Assembly (NCBI RefSeq): GCF_000759835.1
Contig: NZ_BBNB01000010.1
Coordinates: 62,001 to 126,000, forward strand
DNA from: Citrobacter sedlakii NBRC 105722
GTDB lineage: Bacteria; Pseudomonadota; Gammaproteobacteria; Enterobacterales; Enterobacteriaceae
Length of the DNA: 64,000 nucleotides
Direction of reading: 5' to 3'
A program made the position numbers and the translations under genes. Below the pieces are notes generated by a model. The model searched no databases. It was not told the origin of the DNA and saw only the letters and a list, made by a program, of their open reading frames with translations. Positions within the stretch are counted from its first letter, which is position 1. Each line of letters begins with the position of its first letter. Below, piece by piece: positions 19,762 through 29,475 of this stretch.

Positions 19762-20628
19762 TTGGCCGACAAACAGCAGTGGCATGAAACGCTACACGAC
19801 CAGTTTGGACAGTACTTTGCCGTCGATAACGTGCTTTATCACGAGAAGACCGAACATCAGGATCTGATCATCTTCGAAAACGCCGCCTTTGGCCGCGTCA
19901 TGGCGCTGGATGGGGTGGTGCAAACTACCGAGCGCGATGAGTTCATTTATCATGAAATGATGACACACGTTCCGCTACTGGCCCACGGCCACGCGAAGCA
20001 CGTGCTGATTATTGGCGGCGGCGACGGTGCGATGCTGCGTGAAGTCACCCGCCACAAAAACGTTGAAACCATCACCATGGTGGAGATCGATGCGGGCGTG
20101 GTCTCTTTTTGCCGCCAGTATCTGCCTGCGCACAACGCTGGCAGCTATGACGATCCGCGTTTTACCCTGGTGATCGACGACGGCGTTAATTTCGTCAACC
20201 AGACGCAGCAAACCTTTGATGTGATCATCTCCGATTGCACCGATCCGATCGGCCCCGGCGAGAGCCTGTTCACCTCGGCGTTCTACGAAGGCTGCAAACG
20301 CTGCCTGACCCCCGGCGGGATCTTTGTCGCCCAGAACGGCGTATGCTTCCTGCAACAGGACGAAGCTGTCGACAGCCACCGCAAGCTCAGCCATTACTTC
20401 GCCGACGTCGGGTTTTATCAGGCAGCCATTCCCACCTATTATGGCGGCATCATGACCTTCGCCTGGGCGTCCGATAACGACGCGCTACGTAGCCTGTCGA
20501 CCGAAATCATCCAGGCGCGTTTTCACAGCTCAGGTCTGAAGTGCCGCTATTACAACCCGGCTATCCATACAGCAGCCTTTGCCTTACCCCAGTATCTGCT
20601 AGACGCACTGACCGCCTCGTCGTCCTAA
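19762..20628 (+). CDS. speE: Spermidine synthase
   Basis: Transfers aminopropyl from decarboxylated S-adenosylmethionine to putrescine. The product has 288 residues. The nucleotide-binding motif [11 protein letters not shown] and the catalytic-site region [15 protein letters not shown] are intact. The start is TTG 19762, 8 bases after a very strong GGAGGT (19748-19753); no ATG fits, and homology starts here. speD, which makes the aminopropyl donor, follows after 15 bases. Confidence 0.96.
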   Translation: MADKQQWHETLHDQFGQYFAVDNVLYHEKTEHQDLIIFENAAFGRVMALDGVVQTTERDEFIYHEMMTHVPLLAHGHAKHVLIIGGGDGAMLREVTRHKNVETITMVEIDAGVVSFCRQYLPAHNAGSYDDPRFTLVIDDGVNFVNQTQQTFDVIISDCTDPIGPGESLFTSAFYEGCKRCLTPGGIFVAQNGVCFLQQDEAVDSHRKLSHYFADVGFYQAAIPTYYGGIMTFAWASDNDALRSLSTEIIQARFHSSGLKCRYYNPAIHTAAFALPQYLLDALTASSS

Positions 20629-20643
20629 GGAGAAGATAAGAAA

Positions 20644-21438
20644 TTGAAAAAACTGAAACTGCATGGCTTTAACAACCTGACCAAAAGTCTGAGTTTTTGT
20701 ATTTATGATATCTGCTACGCCAAAACCGCCGAAGAGCGCGACGGCTACATCGCCTATATCGATGAACTGTATAACGCCAATCGTCTGACCGAAATCCTGT
20801 CAGAAACCTGCTCCATCATTGGCGCCAATATTCTGAACATCGCCCGTCAGGACTACGAACCGCAGGGCGCCAGCGTCACCATTCTGGTGAGCGAAGAACC
20901 CGTCGATCCGCGGCTTATCGATAACACCGAGCATCCAGGTCCCCTACCGGAAGCAGTGGTCGCCCATCTCGATAAAAGTCACATCTGCGTGCATACCTAC
21001 CCGGAAAGCCACCCGGAAGGCGGTTTGTGCACCTTCCGCGCGGATATCGAAGTGTCAACCTGCGGCGTGATTTCCCCGCTTAAAGCGCTAAATTACCTGA
21101 TCCACCAGCTTGAGTCCGATATCGTGACCATCGACTACCGTGTTCGCGGCTTTACCCGCGACATTAACGGCATGAAGCACTTCATCGACCATGAGATCAA
21201 CTCCATTCAGAACTTTATGTCTGAAGACATGAAGTCGCTGTATGACATGGTGGACGTCAATGTGTACCAGGAAAATATTTTCCATACCAAAATGCTGCTT
21301 AAAGAGTTCGATCTTAAGCACTATATGTTCCATACCCGACCGGAAGATCTGACCGAAGTCGAGCGCAAAGACATTACCGCGGCGCTCTGGAAAGAGATGC
21401 GTGAGATTTACTACGGGCGCAATATCCCGGCGGTGTAA
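20644..21438 (+). CDS. speD: S-adenosylmethionine decarboxylase proenzyme
   Basis: A pyruvoyl enzyme of 264 residues that makes decarboxylated AdoMet for SpeE. It self-cleaves at the Lys-Ser of [15 protein letters not shown], near residue 111; both residues are present. The start is TTG 20644, with AAGGAG at 20628-20633, so both genes of this operon use TTG. A REP unit and a LysR relic follow. Confidence 0.96.
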   Translation: MKKLKLHGFNNLTKSLSFCIYDICYAKTAEERDGYIAYIDELYNANRLTEILSETCSIIGANILNIARQDYEPQGASVTILVSEEPVDPRLIDNTEHPGPLPEAVVAHLDKSHICVHTYPESHPEGGLCTFRADIEVSTCGVISPLKALNYLIHQLESDIVTIDYRVRGFTRDINGMKHFIDHEINSIQNFMSEDMKSLYDMVDVNVYQENIFHTKMLLKEFDLKHYMFHTRPEDLTEVERKDITAALWKEMREIYYGRNIPAV

Positions 21439-21450
21439 CGTTTACCAACG

Positions 21451-21472
21451 TGCCGGATGGCGTCATCCGGCA
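21451..21472. repeat. REP unit after speD
   Basis: TGCCGGATG-GCGT-CATCCGGCA is a 22-base palindromic REP unit 12 bases after the speD stop. The homology of the adjacent LysR relic begins within a few bases of its right edge. Confidence 0.8.
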
Positions 21473-21477
21473 AATCG

Positions 21478-21779
21478 GTTCTGCGTTTCGCCCGAAGTGT
21501 TTCGCCCGATATGGACATGACCGTGGTCGGCCCCGCCAGGGACGATGGGCGCTATCTGACAGTGATATGGAAGCGCAGGCGGCAAGTTTAGGCCCCGATC
21601 TGGCCTATGTCCCCGAGGAGTGAGTTCGAGAAAATTTAGCCCACGGCAGGCTCATCCGGACGCTACAGAACCACAGTTTTCGCCTGGAAGGGGCGTTTTT
21701 GTATTATCCGCGTCGCAACGTGTCGCCCGCCCTGAGAGCGGTGATCGCTCCCTTTAAAATTCAGGCTGTACCAGCGTAA
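21478..21779 (+). pseudogene. Relic of a LysR-family regulator, C-terminal part only
   Basis: This stretch has no intact gene but reads as the end of a LysR-type effector domain. One frame gives LRFARS...DMDMTVVGPARDDGRY (21481-21555). After a frameshift near 21555, a second frame gives QAASLGPDLAYVPEE, then an in-frame TGA (21621-21623), then VRENLAHGRLIRTL and LEGAFLYYPRRNVSPALRAVI up to TAA 21777-21779. YYPRR..SPALRA and LAYVPE are hallmark LysR C-terminal blocks. The DNA-binding half is missing. The tail overlaps the 3' end of the convergent deoR-type gene. Confidence 0.78.
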
Positions 21780-22524
21780 GAGCCACGGAGTGGGCTTTCA
21801 GCTCAGCCTGGACAGGGAAGGGCAGATTCACATCGGTCACCACATCGGTAAAACGGCTCAGCGGCGCTACGTTGAACAGCGAATGCGCGCCATATTTGCT
21901 GCTGTCGGCCAGCAGAACCTTGCGTTGGGCGTTAGCGATAATCTCCTGCTTCAGTCCTGCCTTGTCTTCCGTCGGCGTCGTGACGCCCTTTTCCATACTC
22001 CAGGTGTTACAGCTCATGAAGGCGATATCGGGATAGACGCTACGCAACATTTTGCGACCAAACTCGCCGATGCAGGACTGACTGCTGTCATCAATGCGGC
22101 CACCCACAATGGTGACTTCAATCTGGCGAAACTCGGACAAAAACAGGGCGATATGCAGATCGACGGTGATCACCCTGAGCGGCAGATGAGTCAGGCATTT
22201 TGCCAACTCCAGCATGGTGGTGCCGGCATCCAACACCACTGCGTCGCCCGCCTGTACCATTGAGGCGGCAAAACGCGCGATCGCCCGCTTTTCAGCAGGC
22301 GATCGTAATTGCTTTTCATTGGTTGTGGGTTGCGCCGGTTCAAAACGACGCAGAGCAACACCGCCGTGGCTGCGGCTGATCACGCCCTGTTCATCCAGCT
22401 TGATCAGATCGCGTCGGATCGTCGCGGGCGATGCTTCTACCGCATCTACCAGCTGTTCCACGGTCACCAGCGTATGATTTTTCAAATACGCCACAATCTT
22501 ATCCAGACGGTGTTGTCCTTTCAT
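21754..22524 (-). CDS. DeoR-family transcriptional regulator of the acid-sugar operon
   Basis: The product has 256 residues. The N-terminal DeoR helix-turn-helix ([21 protein letters not shown] and [10 protein letters not shown]) is followed by a sugar-phosphate sensor domain ([40 protein letters not shown]). It is the last gene of the kdgT-dtnK-pdxA2 unit, beginning 9 bases after the pdxA2 stop. I infer that it represses the unit, with a phosphorylated intermediate as inducer. Candidate operators are at 25755-25841. Confidence 0.88.
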   Translation of the reverse strand: MKGQHRLDKIVAYLKNHTLVTVEQLVDAVEASPATIRRDLIKLDEQGVISRSHGGVALRRFEPAQPTTNEKQLRSPAEKRAIARFAASMVQAGDAVVLDAGTTMLELAKCLTHLPLRVITVDLHIALFLSEFRQIEVTIVGGRIDDSSQSCIGEFGRKMLRSVYPDIAFMSCNTWSMEKGVTTPTEDKAGLKQEIIANAQRKVLLADSSKYGAHSLFNVAPLSRFTDVVTDVNLPFPVQAELKAHSVALTLVQPEF

Positions 22525-22533
22525 AACAGGAAA

Positions 22534-23517
22534 TTACGCCAGTTGCATTGCCAGTTTAATCGATACGGCCATGCTCTCAGATTTTGCTTTTCCCGTCCAG
22601 GCGATATCAAACGCCGTCCCGTGATCGGCAGAGGTACGAATAAACGGCAGACCAGCGGTGATGTTCACGCCATCATAGAAACCGAGCAGTTTGAGCGGAA
22701 TATGCCCCTGATCGTGGTACATCGCCACCACCATGTCATATTGGCCTTCGTACGCCTGTAAAAACACGGTGTCCGGCGGACATGGGCCGTAAACGTCTGT
22801 TCCCTTCGCCTTCATGTTTTCAATGGCTGGCGACACAATGCGAATTTCTTCATCGCCAAACAGACCGTTTTCACCTGCATGGGGATTGACCCCGGCAACG
22901 GCGATGCGCGGTTGGGCGAAACCAACACGCTTCAGGAAGCGATCCGCGATGCCGATGACCGTCTCCACGCGTTGTCCGTTGAGGGTGTCGAGAAACTTGC
23001 GTAACGCAATATGGGTCGAAACGTGAATCACCTTCAGCTTGTCGGTGTAAAGCACCATCGCATAGTCACGGCTCTCGGTCAGCGTCGCTAACAGTTCGGT
23101 ATGTCCCGGGTAATGATGCCCCGCCAGATGCAGCGCTTCTTTATTCAGCGGCGCGGTGGCGATGGCGTGTACATCGCCTTTCAGTGCCAGCTCTGTCGCA
23201 CGTTTTACGCAACGGTAGGCCAGATCGCCCGCCTCGGCCTGCACTTTACCTGGCTCCAGCGCCTCCGGCTGCGCCAGCGGCTCGTCGATGACGTGAATCA
23301 CGCCCGGCGTAAATCGCGCCTGCGTGACACCGTCAATCGCGCGAAAGGTCACCCCTTCCGCCAGCCCTTTGGCCTGCAAACGTTTGAGGGTTTGCAGGCA
23401 TCCCACCACCACCAGCGGCGCGCCGTTAAGTTCATCTTCACAAAGCGCTTTGACAATGATTTCCGGACCGATACCCGCCGGATCGCCCATCGTAATCGCA
23501 ATTGTTTTAGTTACCAC
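22534..23517 (-). CDS. pdxA2: D-threonate 4-phosphate dehydrogenase-type PdxA2
   Basis: A PdxA-family NAD-dependent oxidative decarboxylase of 327 residues, the length of Salmonella PdxA2. Motifs are MGDPAGIGPEI, ATAPLNKEAL, GHTELL and the metal His residues in AMYHDQGHIPLK and TSADHGTAFDIA. In Salmonella the enzyme oxidises and decarboxylates D-threonate 4-phosphate to dihydroxyacetone phosphate. GTG 23517 has GGAG upstream and gives the conserved start; it overlaps the dtnK end by 11 bases. The true vitamin B6 gene pdxA would be elsewhere. Confidence 0.92.
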   Translation of the reverse strand: MVTKTIAITMGDPAGIGPEIIVKALCEDELNGAPLVVVGCLQTLKRLQAKGLAEGVTFRAIDGVTQARFTPGVIHVIDEPLAQPEALEPGKVQAEAGDLAYRCVKRATELALKGDVHAIATAPLNKEALHLAGHHYPGHTELLATLTESRDYAMVLYTDKLKVIHVSTHIALRKFLDTLNGQRVETVIGIADRFLKRVGFAQPRIAVAGVNPHAGENGLFGDEEIRIVSPAIENMKAKGTDVYGPCPPDTVFLQAYEGQYDMVVAMYHDQGHIPLKLLGFYDGVNITAGLPFIRTSADHGTAFDIAWTGKAKSESMAVSIKLAMQLA

Positions 23518-24778
23518 TGTACATCTCCTCAATAAAATAAAGCGCATCACAAAGGGTGCTGTCTGAACCGAATCCGCCTGCTTTCGTGATCACCGGAAGG
23601 TCGTCGATTTCGCTGTTCACAAACGTCCCGCAGGGAATGCAGGGCGCGACCTCGCTCTGGATGCGATAGCCTTCCGCGCCAAGCGCGCTGGCAACCGCAG
23701 TGGCGATATCTCCTCCGGTCAGGAACAGCCCGCCAATACGCGCCTGTTCGATAATGCGCAGCGTAATGGTCCCGAGGCGTTGGCTGAGCATCTCACCAAG
23801 CTGCTGGCGGCTCACGCCTGCTTCAGTACACAGCGCGTCGATCATCTGCCGATCGTCCGCGCTCCGGCTGGTGCGGAGAATCGTGTGCTGCTGGCGGCCG
23901 AGCAGCGCGCAGGCCTGCTCCACCACCGCGGCGATTTCCTGTTCGGCCTGCGCCGAAATCAGCCGTGAGGCATCAATGTCCACCACGCTGGCGCGCGCCT
24001 GGCAGAGCGCTTTTTCAACCTGCCGCCGCGTGGCTTCGCTCATCGACCCCGCCACCACCAGCACCGGCAGTTCCTGCTTCTCCTGCATGAACATTCTGAC
24101 CGGTAGCGCGTTCGCCAGTCCGGCAGCGCCGACCAGCAGCGGCAGCGTAGCCTGTTCACAAATAGCCTGGGCAATCAGCGACAGATCGCGATCTTCTACC
24201 GCATCGACCACCACCATACATTCCCCCTCGGCGGCAAAAGCCCTCAGCAACGCGCTGAGCTGTCCGCGTCGCACGTCATCGAGCGACACGTCATGTACCG
24301 GGATATCGCTTTGTAGCGCAATCAGCTCCGCAATGCGCGAGGAGAGAATCGGCGTTTTCGGATCGCTGGCAAATTCGGTTTCCAGTAGCGGCGTACCGTT
24401 GACCAGACATAATCCGTCACGGGTGGTGCGCCCGGCAGCGGGGATCGCCGCCGCGATCACCGCCAGCGTCCGGTTGGCGGCTCGCATCGCCGCCGTCACT
24501 TCCGCGCCGACGTTGCCGCGAAAGGTGGAATCAATTTTCTTGTATACCAGCGGGAGCGTCTCACCTTCGCACCAGGGCGCTAATGCCTGCGCTACCGCTT
24601 TCGCCGCCTGCTCTGCGGGTATCGCGCGGCTTTCGGTGTTGATCACCAGCACATCGGCACGACGCGAGGGCTTTTGCTCCGGCGTCAGCATCACCTCGGT
24701 GCGCGCCCCTTTCTTCGCCAACTGCACGCCGGTATCGTTAGAGCCCGTAAAGTCATCGGCGATAACGATCATCTTCAT
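23507..24778 (-). CDS. dtnK: Four-carbon acid sugar kinase (DUF1537), D-threonate kinase type
   Basis: The product has 423 residues. The N-terminal substrate domain has IADDFTGSNDTG and YKKIDSTFRGNVG; the C-terminal ATP domain has VVAGSMS and FLTGGDIATAV. The family phosphorylates acid sugars such as D-threonate, D-erythronate and L-threonate. Pairing with pdxA2 and a KdgT-type permease is the published Salmonella D-threonate context, so D-threonate is the likeliest substrate, but this cannot be proved from sequence. It overlaps kdgT by 4 bases (ATGA). Confidence 0.9.
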   Translation of the reverse strand: MKMIVIADDFTGSNDTGVQLAKKGARTEVMLTPEQKPSRRADVLVINTESRAIPAEQAAKAVAQALAPWCEGETLPLVYKKIDSTFRGNVGAEVTAAMRAANRTLAVIAAAIPAAGRTTRDGLCLVNGTPLLETEFASDPKTPILSSRIAELIALQSDIPVHDVSLDDVRRGQLSALLRAFAAEGECMVVVDAVEDRDLSLIAQAICEQATLPLLVGAAGLANALPVRMFMQEKQELPVLVVAGSMSEATRRQVEKALCQARASVVDIDASRLISAQAEQEIAAVVEQACALLGRQQHTILRTSRSADDRQMIDALCTEAGVSRQQLGEMLSQRLGTITLRIIEQARIGGLFLTGGDIATAVASALGAEGYRIQSEVAPCIPCGTFVNSEIDDLPVITKAGGFGSDSTLCDALYFIEEMYSGN

Positions 24779-25728
24779 GCTTTTTTCTCCTCAGCGACCT
24801 GACGCGCCTGCTTTTTGGCGACCCACGAGGTCAGGACAGGCGTCAGAATCGCGGTTGTGATCACCGATGCGGCAATCAGCGGGGCGGCAGCGGCAGCTAC
24901 TTCCGCCAGCGACGGGTCTGCCTGGGCAATCGCCAGCGGCGTCGCCACCGCGTTCCCGGCGGTGCTGGAGGCCGCCGCGCCGGCAATGCCGGTTCCCCCC
25001 ACCAGACGGTCGGCGCGAATGTTAAAGAAACCGCCGACGAAGGTGGTCAGTACGCCAAGCAGAATGCCTGCCAGACCGCCCTGCAGCAGCATTTCAAGGT
25101 TGATCCCCGCACCCAGCGCAAACGCGAAGAATGGGATCAACAGTGGCCCCCCTTTGGTCAGGAAGTCGCGCATGTTGGGATCAAGGTTACCGAGGATCAT
25201 CCCCACCACCAGCGGAACCAGCACCGCGACCAGCGCCATGATCGGTATGTTCGCCATACCCGCCGCGCCCAGCGCGATCATCGTAAAGAACGGCCCGTCA
25301 TTCAGAGACAGAATTGAAATAGCGCCGACATCACGCTCGTTGCCAAACTCCCCCACCAGCGCCGCGTAAAGCCCGCCGTTTGAGTTACTCATCGCCGCAA
25401 TGATTGCCACGCCGCTTAAGCCGAAGATCCCTTCCGCACCGAACAGATGCTCAACGCCCAGGCCAATCGCAATGGCGACCAGCAGTTTGGTCAGGGTTAT
25501 CGTACCGCCCTGCAACAACGCCTGAGGTGCGGCTTTCACGCTAATCCCCGCCCCCATACAGAGCAGGAAGGCGCCAATCAGCGGCGCCGCGCCGTTTTTG
25601 AACAGCGCGGTGGTGAACCCGCCGATCTCCAGCGCCTGTGGGGCAAAGGTATTGATAATGGCGCCGATCACCAGTGGCACAACCATCATGCCGCCGGGTA
25701 CGCGTTCTATTGCCTTTTTGATGTTCAT
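24775..25728 (-). CDS. kdgT: KdgT-family acid-sugar permease
   Basis: A proton symporter of the 2-keto-3-deoxygluconate permease family, 317 residues, with about ten membrane segments (for example GGMMVVPLVIGAIINTF and LIGAFLLCMGAGISV). ATG 25728 with GGGAAG upstream is chosen over an in-frame ATG 42 bases earlier. It is the first gene of the operon, so it likely imports the substrate of DtnK rather than ketodeoxygluconate itself. The upstream region carries three copies of one operator-like repeat. Confidence 0.9.
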   Translation of the reverse strand: MNIKKAIERVPGGMMVVPLVIGAIINTFAPQALEIGGFTTALFKNGAAPLIGAFLLCMGAGISVKAAPQALLQGGTITLTKLLVAIAIGLGVEHLFGAEGIFGLSGVAIIAAMSNSNGGLYAALVGEFGNERDVGAISILSLNDGPFFTMIALGAAGMANIPIMALVAVLVPLVVGMILGNLDPNMRDFLTKGGPLLIPFFAFALGAGINLEMLLQGGLAGILLGVLTTFVGGFFNIRADRLVGGTGIAGAAASSTAGNAVATPLAIAQADPSLAEVAAAAAPLIAASVITTAILTPVLTSWVAKKQARQVAEEKKA

Positions 25729-25754
25729 GGTCTTCCCGCCTGTTGTTATGTTGT

Positions 25755-25841
25755 GATTAAATAAAATCACAAAGATTATATTTAATCAAATTTAAAGCAC
25801 AAACGCGCCAGATCACAGATTCAAAATGATTAATAAAAATC
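25755..25841 (-). promoter_or_regulatory. kdgT operon promoter with three GATT-N6-AATC repeats
   Basis: Copies of GATT-N6-AATC lie at 25755-25768, 25774-25787 and 25828-25841; the first and third extend to TGATT-N6-AATCA. On the minus strand a perfect -10 TATAAT (25775-25780) and a weak -35 TTGTGC (25797-25802), 16 bases apart, form the promoter. The middle copy covers the -10 and the first covers the start-site region, as expected for repressor operators. The DeoR-type gene at the operon end is the natural candidate binder. Confidence 0.65.
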
Positions 25842-25858
25842 AACAAGGACTTTTACGG

Positions 25859-25888
25859 TTAAAAAAAAGCCGGACACTGGCGTCCGGC
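25859..25888 (-). terminator. Intrinsic terminator after yacL
   Basis: On the minus strand GCCGGAC and GTCCGGC form a 7-bp stem with a 6-base loop, followed by an uninterrupted run of eight T. It ends leftward transcription from yacL before the kdgT promoter. Confidence 0.85.
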
Positions 25889-25909
25889 CTTGTGGATGAT
25901 TGAATTCAC

Positions 25910-26272
25910 TCAGGATTGCGCTAAAAAATCCCGATAAGCCCGCACCACCTGAAGAAAATCCTCCACGCCGCACAGCGACAGGCTCTCTTCATCGTAGTAG
26001 TTCATGCCTTCTTCCATCTCATCGCCCGTAAACTCCAGCTGGTTCGCGCGGATCATCACCTCCTCGCCGTCCATCCAGAGCGTGTATTCATGACCCGCCC
26101 GCTGCCAGGAACGTTCACTGCCTTTTACCGCGCGTGCGGCCTGCTCCACTTCATCGAGCAACGCCAGGTTATCCTTCACTTCTTCATTAAACCAGTGCCC
26201 GACCACTTCGTGGCCCATCGACATACGCACTTTTACCCCACCGGTAACATCGCGCAGAAATTCGTAATCCAT
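25910..26272 (-). CDS. yacL: UPF0231 family protein YacL
   Basis: A conserved protein of 120 residues, unusually acidic ([15 protein letters not shown]), with no signal peptide or membrane segment. The family is restricted to gammaproteobacteria and has no known function. It follows acnB in the same direction, as in E. coli, but the acnB terminator and a REP unit separate them, so separate transcription is likely. Confidence 0.9.
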   Translation of the reverse strand: MDYEFLRDVTGGVKVRMSMGHEVVGHWFNEEVKDNLALLDEVEQAARAVKGSERSWQRAGHEYTLWMDGEEVMIRANQLEFTGDEMEEGMNYYDEESLSLCGVEDFLQVVRAYRDFLAQS

Positions 26273-26351
26273 AAGGTGTTCCTCTGCAAAGCCCTTGAGC
26301 TAATTATCGCAGCAGAGAGGAAGAAAAAAAGCGTGAGAGGCGGGAGGAATG

Positions 26352-26384
26352 AAAATAAAAAACCCACCGCCGTTGCGATGGGTT
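26352..26384 (-). terminator. Intrinsic terminator after acnB
   Basis: On the minus strand AACCCATCGC and GCGGTGGGTT pair (one mismatch) around an AACG loop, followed by TTTTTTATTTTC. It lies about 95 bases after the acnB stop, beyond a REP unit. Confidence 0.75.
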
Positions 26385-26426
26385 GTCTCAGCCTGTGGGC
26401 CTGATAAGCGCAGCCGTCAGATTAAC

Positions 26427-26463
26427 CCGTACCGGATGGCGGCGTAACGCCTGTCCGGCACGG
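26427..26463. repeat. REP unit between acnB and yacL
   Basis: CCGTACCGGATGGCGGC...GCCTGTCCGGCACGG is a REP palindrome with the usual GGCGGCGTAACGCC centre. It lies 14 bases after the acnB stop, a common position for message-stabilising REPs. Confidence 0.8.
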
Positions 26464-26477
26464 GAAAACCATCAAAA

Positions 26478-29075
26478 CTACACTGCCGTCTGGAAGATCA
26501 CCCCGTCAGCTTTCTCGGTGTACTGAGACAACTGGTCGAAGTTCAGGTAGCGGTAAGTATCGACAGCGGTTTTATCCACCTGCGCTACATAGGTTTGATA
26601 CTCTTCCGGCGTCGGCAGTTTACCGATCAGCGCCGCAACCGCCGCCAGCTCCGCAGAAGCCAGGAAGACGTTCGCCCCGGTCCCCAGACGATTCGGGAAG
26701 TTACGCGTAGAGGTGGAGACCACCGTCGCGCCGTCAGCCACGCGCGCCTGGTTACCCATGCACAGCGAACAGCCCGGAATTTCGATACGCGCGCCGCTCT
26801 TACCGAAGACGCTGTAATAGCCCTCTTCCGTGAGCTGCGCGGCATCCATGCGGGTTGGCGGCGCGACCCACAGACGGGTCGGCAACTGGCCTTTGTGCGC
26901 ATCCAGCAGCTTACCGGCCGCACGGAAGTGACCGATGTTAGTCATACAGGAACCGATAAACACTTCATCGATCTTCTCGCCCTGTACGTCGGAAAGCAGA
27001 CGCGCATCGTCCGGATCGTTTGGCGCACACAGGATCGGCTCTTTGATATCCGCCAGATCGATGTCGATTACCGCCGCGTACTCTGCGTCAGCATCGGCTT
27101 CCAACAACTGCGGATCCGCCAGCCATTTTTCCATGCCCTGAATACGGCGTTCCAAAGTGCGACGATCGCCGTAGCCTTCCGCAATCATCCACTTCAGCAG
27201 GACGATGTTGGAGTTCAGATACTCAATGATCGGCTCTTTGTTCAGCTTGATGGTGCAACCGGCAGCAGAACGCTCGGCAGAGGCGTCGGTCAGCTCGAAC
27301 GCCTGCTCGACTTTCAGATCCGGCAGACCTTCGATTTCCAGGATGCGGCCAGAGAAGATGTTTTTCTTACCTTTCTTCTCAACGGTCAGCAGACCCTGTT
27401 TGATGGCATACAGCGGGATCGCATGAACCAGATCGCGCAGGGTGATGCCCGGCTGCATTTTGCCCTTAAAGCGCACCAGCACGGACTCAGGCATGTCGAG
27501 AGGCATCACGCCGGTCGCCGCGGCAAACGCCACCAGGCCGGAGCCCGCCGGGAAGGAGATGCCGATCGGGAAACGGGTATGGGAGTCACCGCCGGTACCC
27601 ACGGTATCCGGCAGCAGCATACGGTTGAGCCAGGAGTGGATCACGCCATCGCCCGGACGCAGCGATACGCCGCCACGGTTCATGATGAAGTCCGGCAGCG
27701 TGTGGTGCGTGGTGACGTCGACCGGCTTCGGATACGCCGCAGTGTGGCAGAAGGACTGCATGACCAGATCAGAGGAGAAGCCCAGGCACGCCAGGTCTTT
27801 CAGTTCATCACGTGTCATTGGGCCGGTGGTGTCCTGAGAACCAACGGAAGTCATCTTCGGCTCGCAGTACGCGCCAGGACGGACACCGGTTACACCGCAG
27901 GCGCGGCCAACCATTTTCTGCGCCAGCGAGAAGCCGCGGCTGCTTTCCGCTACATCTTTCGCCTGACGGAACACGTCTGAATGCGGCAGGCCCAGCGCTT
28001 CGCGCGCTTTGGTGGTCAGGCCACGACCGATGATCAGCGGGATACGGCCACCGGCGCGCACTTCGTCGATCAGCACGTCCGTTTTTAACTCAAACGTGGC
28101 CAGCAGTTCGTTGGTTTCATGGTTACGCACTTCCCCTTTGTACGGGTAAACGTCAATCACGTCGCCCATGTTCAGGTTGCTCACATCCACTTCAATTGGC
28201 AGCGCGCCCGCGTCTTCCATGGTGTTAAAGAAGATAGGAGCGATTTTACCGCCGAGGCACAGGCCGCCGCCGCGCTTGTTCGGCACGTGCGGAATGTCAT
28301 CGCCCATGAACCACAACACCGAGTTGGTGGCGGATTTACGGGAAGAGCCGGTCCCCACGACGTCGCCGACGTAGGCCAACGGGAAGCCTTTTTGCTGCAG
28401 GGCTTCGATTTGTTTGATCGGACCGACCACGCCAGGCTGATCCGGTTCGATACCTTCACGGGCGTTTTTCAGCATCGCTAACGCGTGCAACGGGATATCC
28501 GGGCGGGACCAGGCGTCCGGCGCCGGGGACAGATCGTCGGTGTTGGTTTCACCGGTCACCTTAAAGACGGTAACGGTCATTTTTTCGGCCAGCGGCGGAC
28601 GGTTCAGGAACCATTCGGCATCCGCCCACGACTGCATCACCTGTTTTGCAAATACGTTACCCGCTTTGGCTTTTTCTTCCACATCGTAGAAGTTATCGAA
28701 CATCAGCAGGGTATGGGACAGCGCTTTGGCGGCAATCGGCGCCAGCGTGTCGTTGTCGAGCGCGTCGATCAGCGGATGGATGTTGTAACCACCCTGCATG
28801 GTGCCAAGCAGTTCGATGGCTTTTTCTGGCGTAACCAGCGGGGAGGTCGTTTCGCCTTTGGCGACGGCAGCGAGAAAACCCGCTTTAACGTAGGCGGCTT
28901 CATCGACGCCAGGGGGAACACGGTTGATTAACAGGTCTAACAGGAATTCTTCTTCACCCGCTGGCGGGTTTTTCAGCAGCTCGACGAGCGCGGCCATTTG
29001 GGTTGCATCTAAGGGTTTGGGCACAATCCCCTCGGCGGCACGTTCAGCTACGTGCTTACGGTATTCTTCTAGCAC
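26478..29075 (-). CDS. acnB: Aconitate hydratase B
   Basis: The main TCA-cycle aconitase, 865 residues, the E. coli length; the apo form also binds mRNA. Cluster cysteines are in [11 protein letters not shown] and [11 protein letters not shown] near the C-terminus. The N-terminal HEAT-like domain and swivel domain ([12 protein letters not shown]) are typical of the B form. The start is GTG 29075 ([11 protein letters not shown]) with GGAG upstream; the frame stays open 9 codons further. It is divergent from yacH. Confidence 0.97.
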   Translation of the reverse strand: MLEEYRKHVAERAAEGIVPKPLDATQMAALVELLKNPPAGEEEFLLDLLINRVPPGVDEAAYVKAGFLAAVAKGETTSPLVTPEKAIELLGTMQGGYNIHPLIDALDNDTLAPIAAKALSHTLLMFDNFYDVEEKAKAGNVFAKQVMQSWADAEWFLNRPPLAEKMTVTVFKVTGETNTDDLSPAPDAWSRPDIPLHALAMLKNAREGIEPDQPGVVGPIKQIEALQQKGFPLAYVGDVVGTGSSRKSATNSVLWFMGDDIPHVPNKRGGGLCLGGKIAPIFFNTMEDAGALPIEVDVSNLNMGDVIDVYPYKGEVRNHETNELLATFELKTDVLIDEVRAGGRIPLIIGRGLTTKAREALGLPHSDVFRQAKDVAESSRGFSLAQKMVGRACGVTGVRPGAYCEPKMTSVGSQDTTGPMTRDELKDLACLGFSSDLVMQSFCHTAAYPKPVDVTTHHTLPDFIMNRGGVSLRPGDGVIHSWLNRMLLPDTVGTGGDSHTRFPIGISFPAGSGLVAFAAATGVMPLDMPESVLVRFKGKMQPGITLRDLVHAIPLYAIKQGLLTVEKKGKKNIFSGRILEIEGLPDLKVEQAFELTDASAERSAAGCTIKLNKEPIIEYLNSNIVLLKWMIAEGYGDRRTLERRIQGMEKWLADPQLLEADADAEYAAVIDIDLADIKEPILCAPNDPDDARLLSDVQGEKIDEVFIGSCMTNIGHFRAAGKLLDAHKGQLPTRLWVAPPTRMDAAQLTEEGYYSVFGKSGARIEIPGCSLCMGNQARVADGATVVSTSTRNFPNRLGTGANVFLASAELAAVAALIGKLPTPEEYQTYVAQVDKTAVDTYRYLNFDQLSQYTEKADGVIFQTAV

Positions 29076-29475
29076 GACGGTTCTCCTCGCTCTCATTGTC
29101 ATAGTGCGGCGCTTTTATCGATGGGCGATTTTCTTCACGCTCCTGTGAGACAGCAGTTAGTAGGGTAAATGCCCGGTACCGCAACGGGCAGAATAACAGG
29201 ATTTTAGTGGGGTGTTAATCTGTTTACAAAAAAGCAACATAAAAAAGTGGCTGAATCGTTAAGGATGGTCTAATGCGCTTTTCGGTATCCCTTAAAGGGC
29301 AGGAAGCACTGTTACGAATGGACACATTATTTTCGATTTTAATAATCACTCAGCTGTAACGATCCCAAGATTAGTCAAAAATTAAACTATCGTCTCTTTA
29401 TACTCACGCAACACTGCACCTGCGGGTGGCAGCAATTCGACCATAGCGATTTCTTCAGGAATCGGGAGTAAGAAA
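29076..29475. other. 400-bp acnB-yacH intergenic region
   Basis: This AT-rich spacer between two divergent genes must hold both promoters. In the acnB leader, TGCCCG (29170-29175) and CGGGCA (29185-29190) form a hairpin with a 9-base loop. I could not pick reliable -10/-35 pairs or a clear CRP or ArcA site, and see no convincing small gene. Confidence 0.5.

Noticed and set aside
21481-21556. A new small gene after speD
   Set aside because: The translation matches the LysR effector domain and continues into a second frame, so it is part of a relic.
23700-24860. A 386-codon open frame opposite dtnK
   Set aside because: Ser/Ala-rich antisense shadow without homology.
25751-25772. TTGTGATT...AATCACAA as a CRP site
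   Set aside because: The half-sites are 10 bases apart instead of 6; the motif fits the GATT-N6-AATC series better.
26595-27980. A 461-codon open frame opposite acnB
   Set aside because: Antisense shadow of a highly conserved gene; Arg/His-rich translation with no domain.
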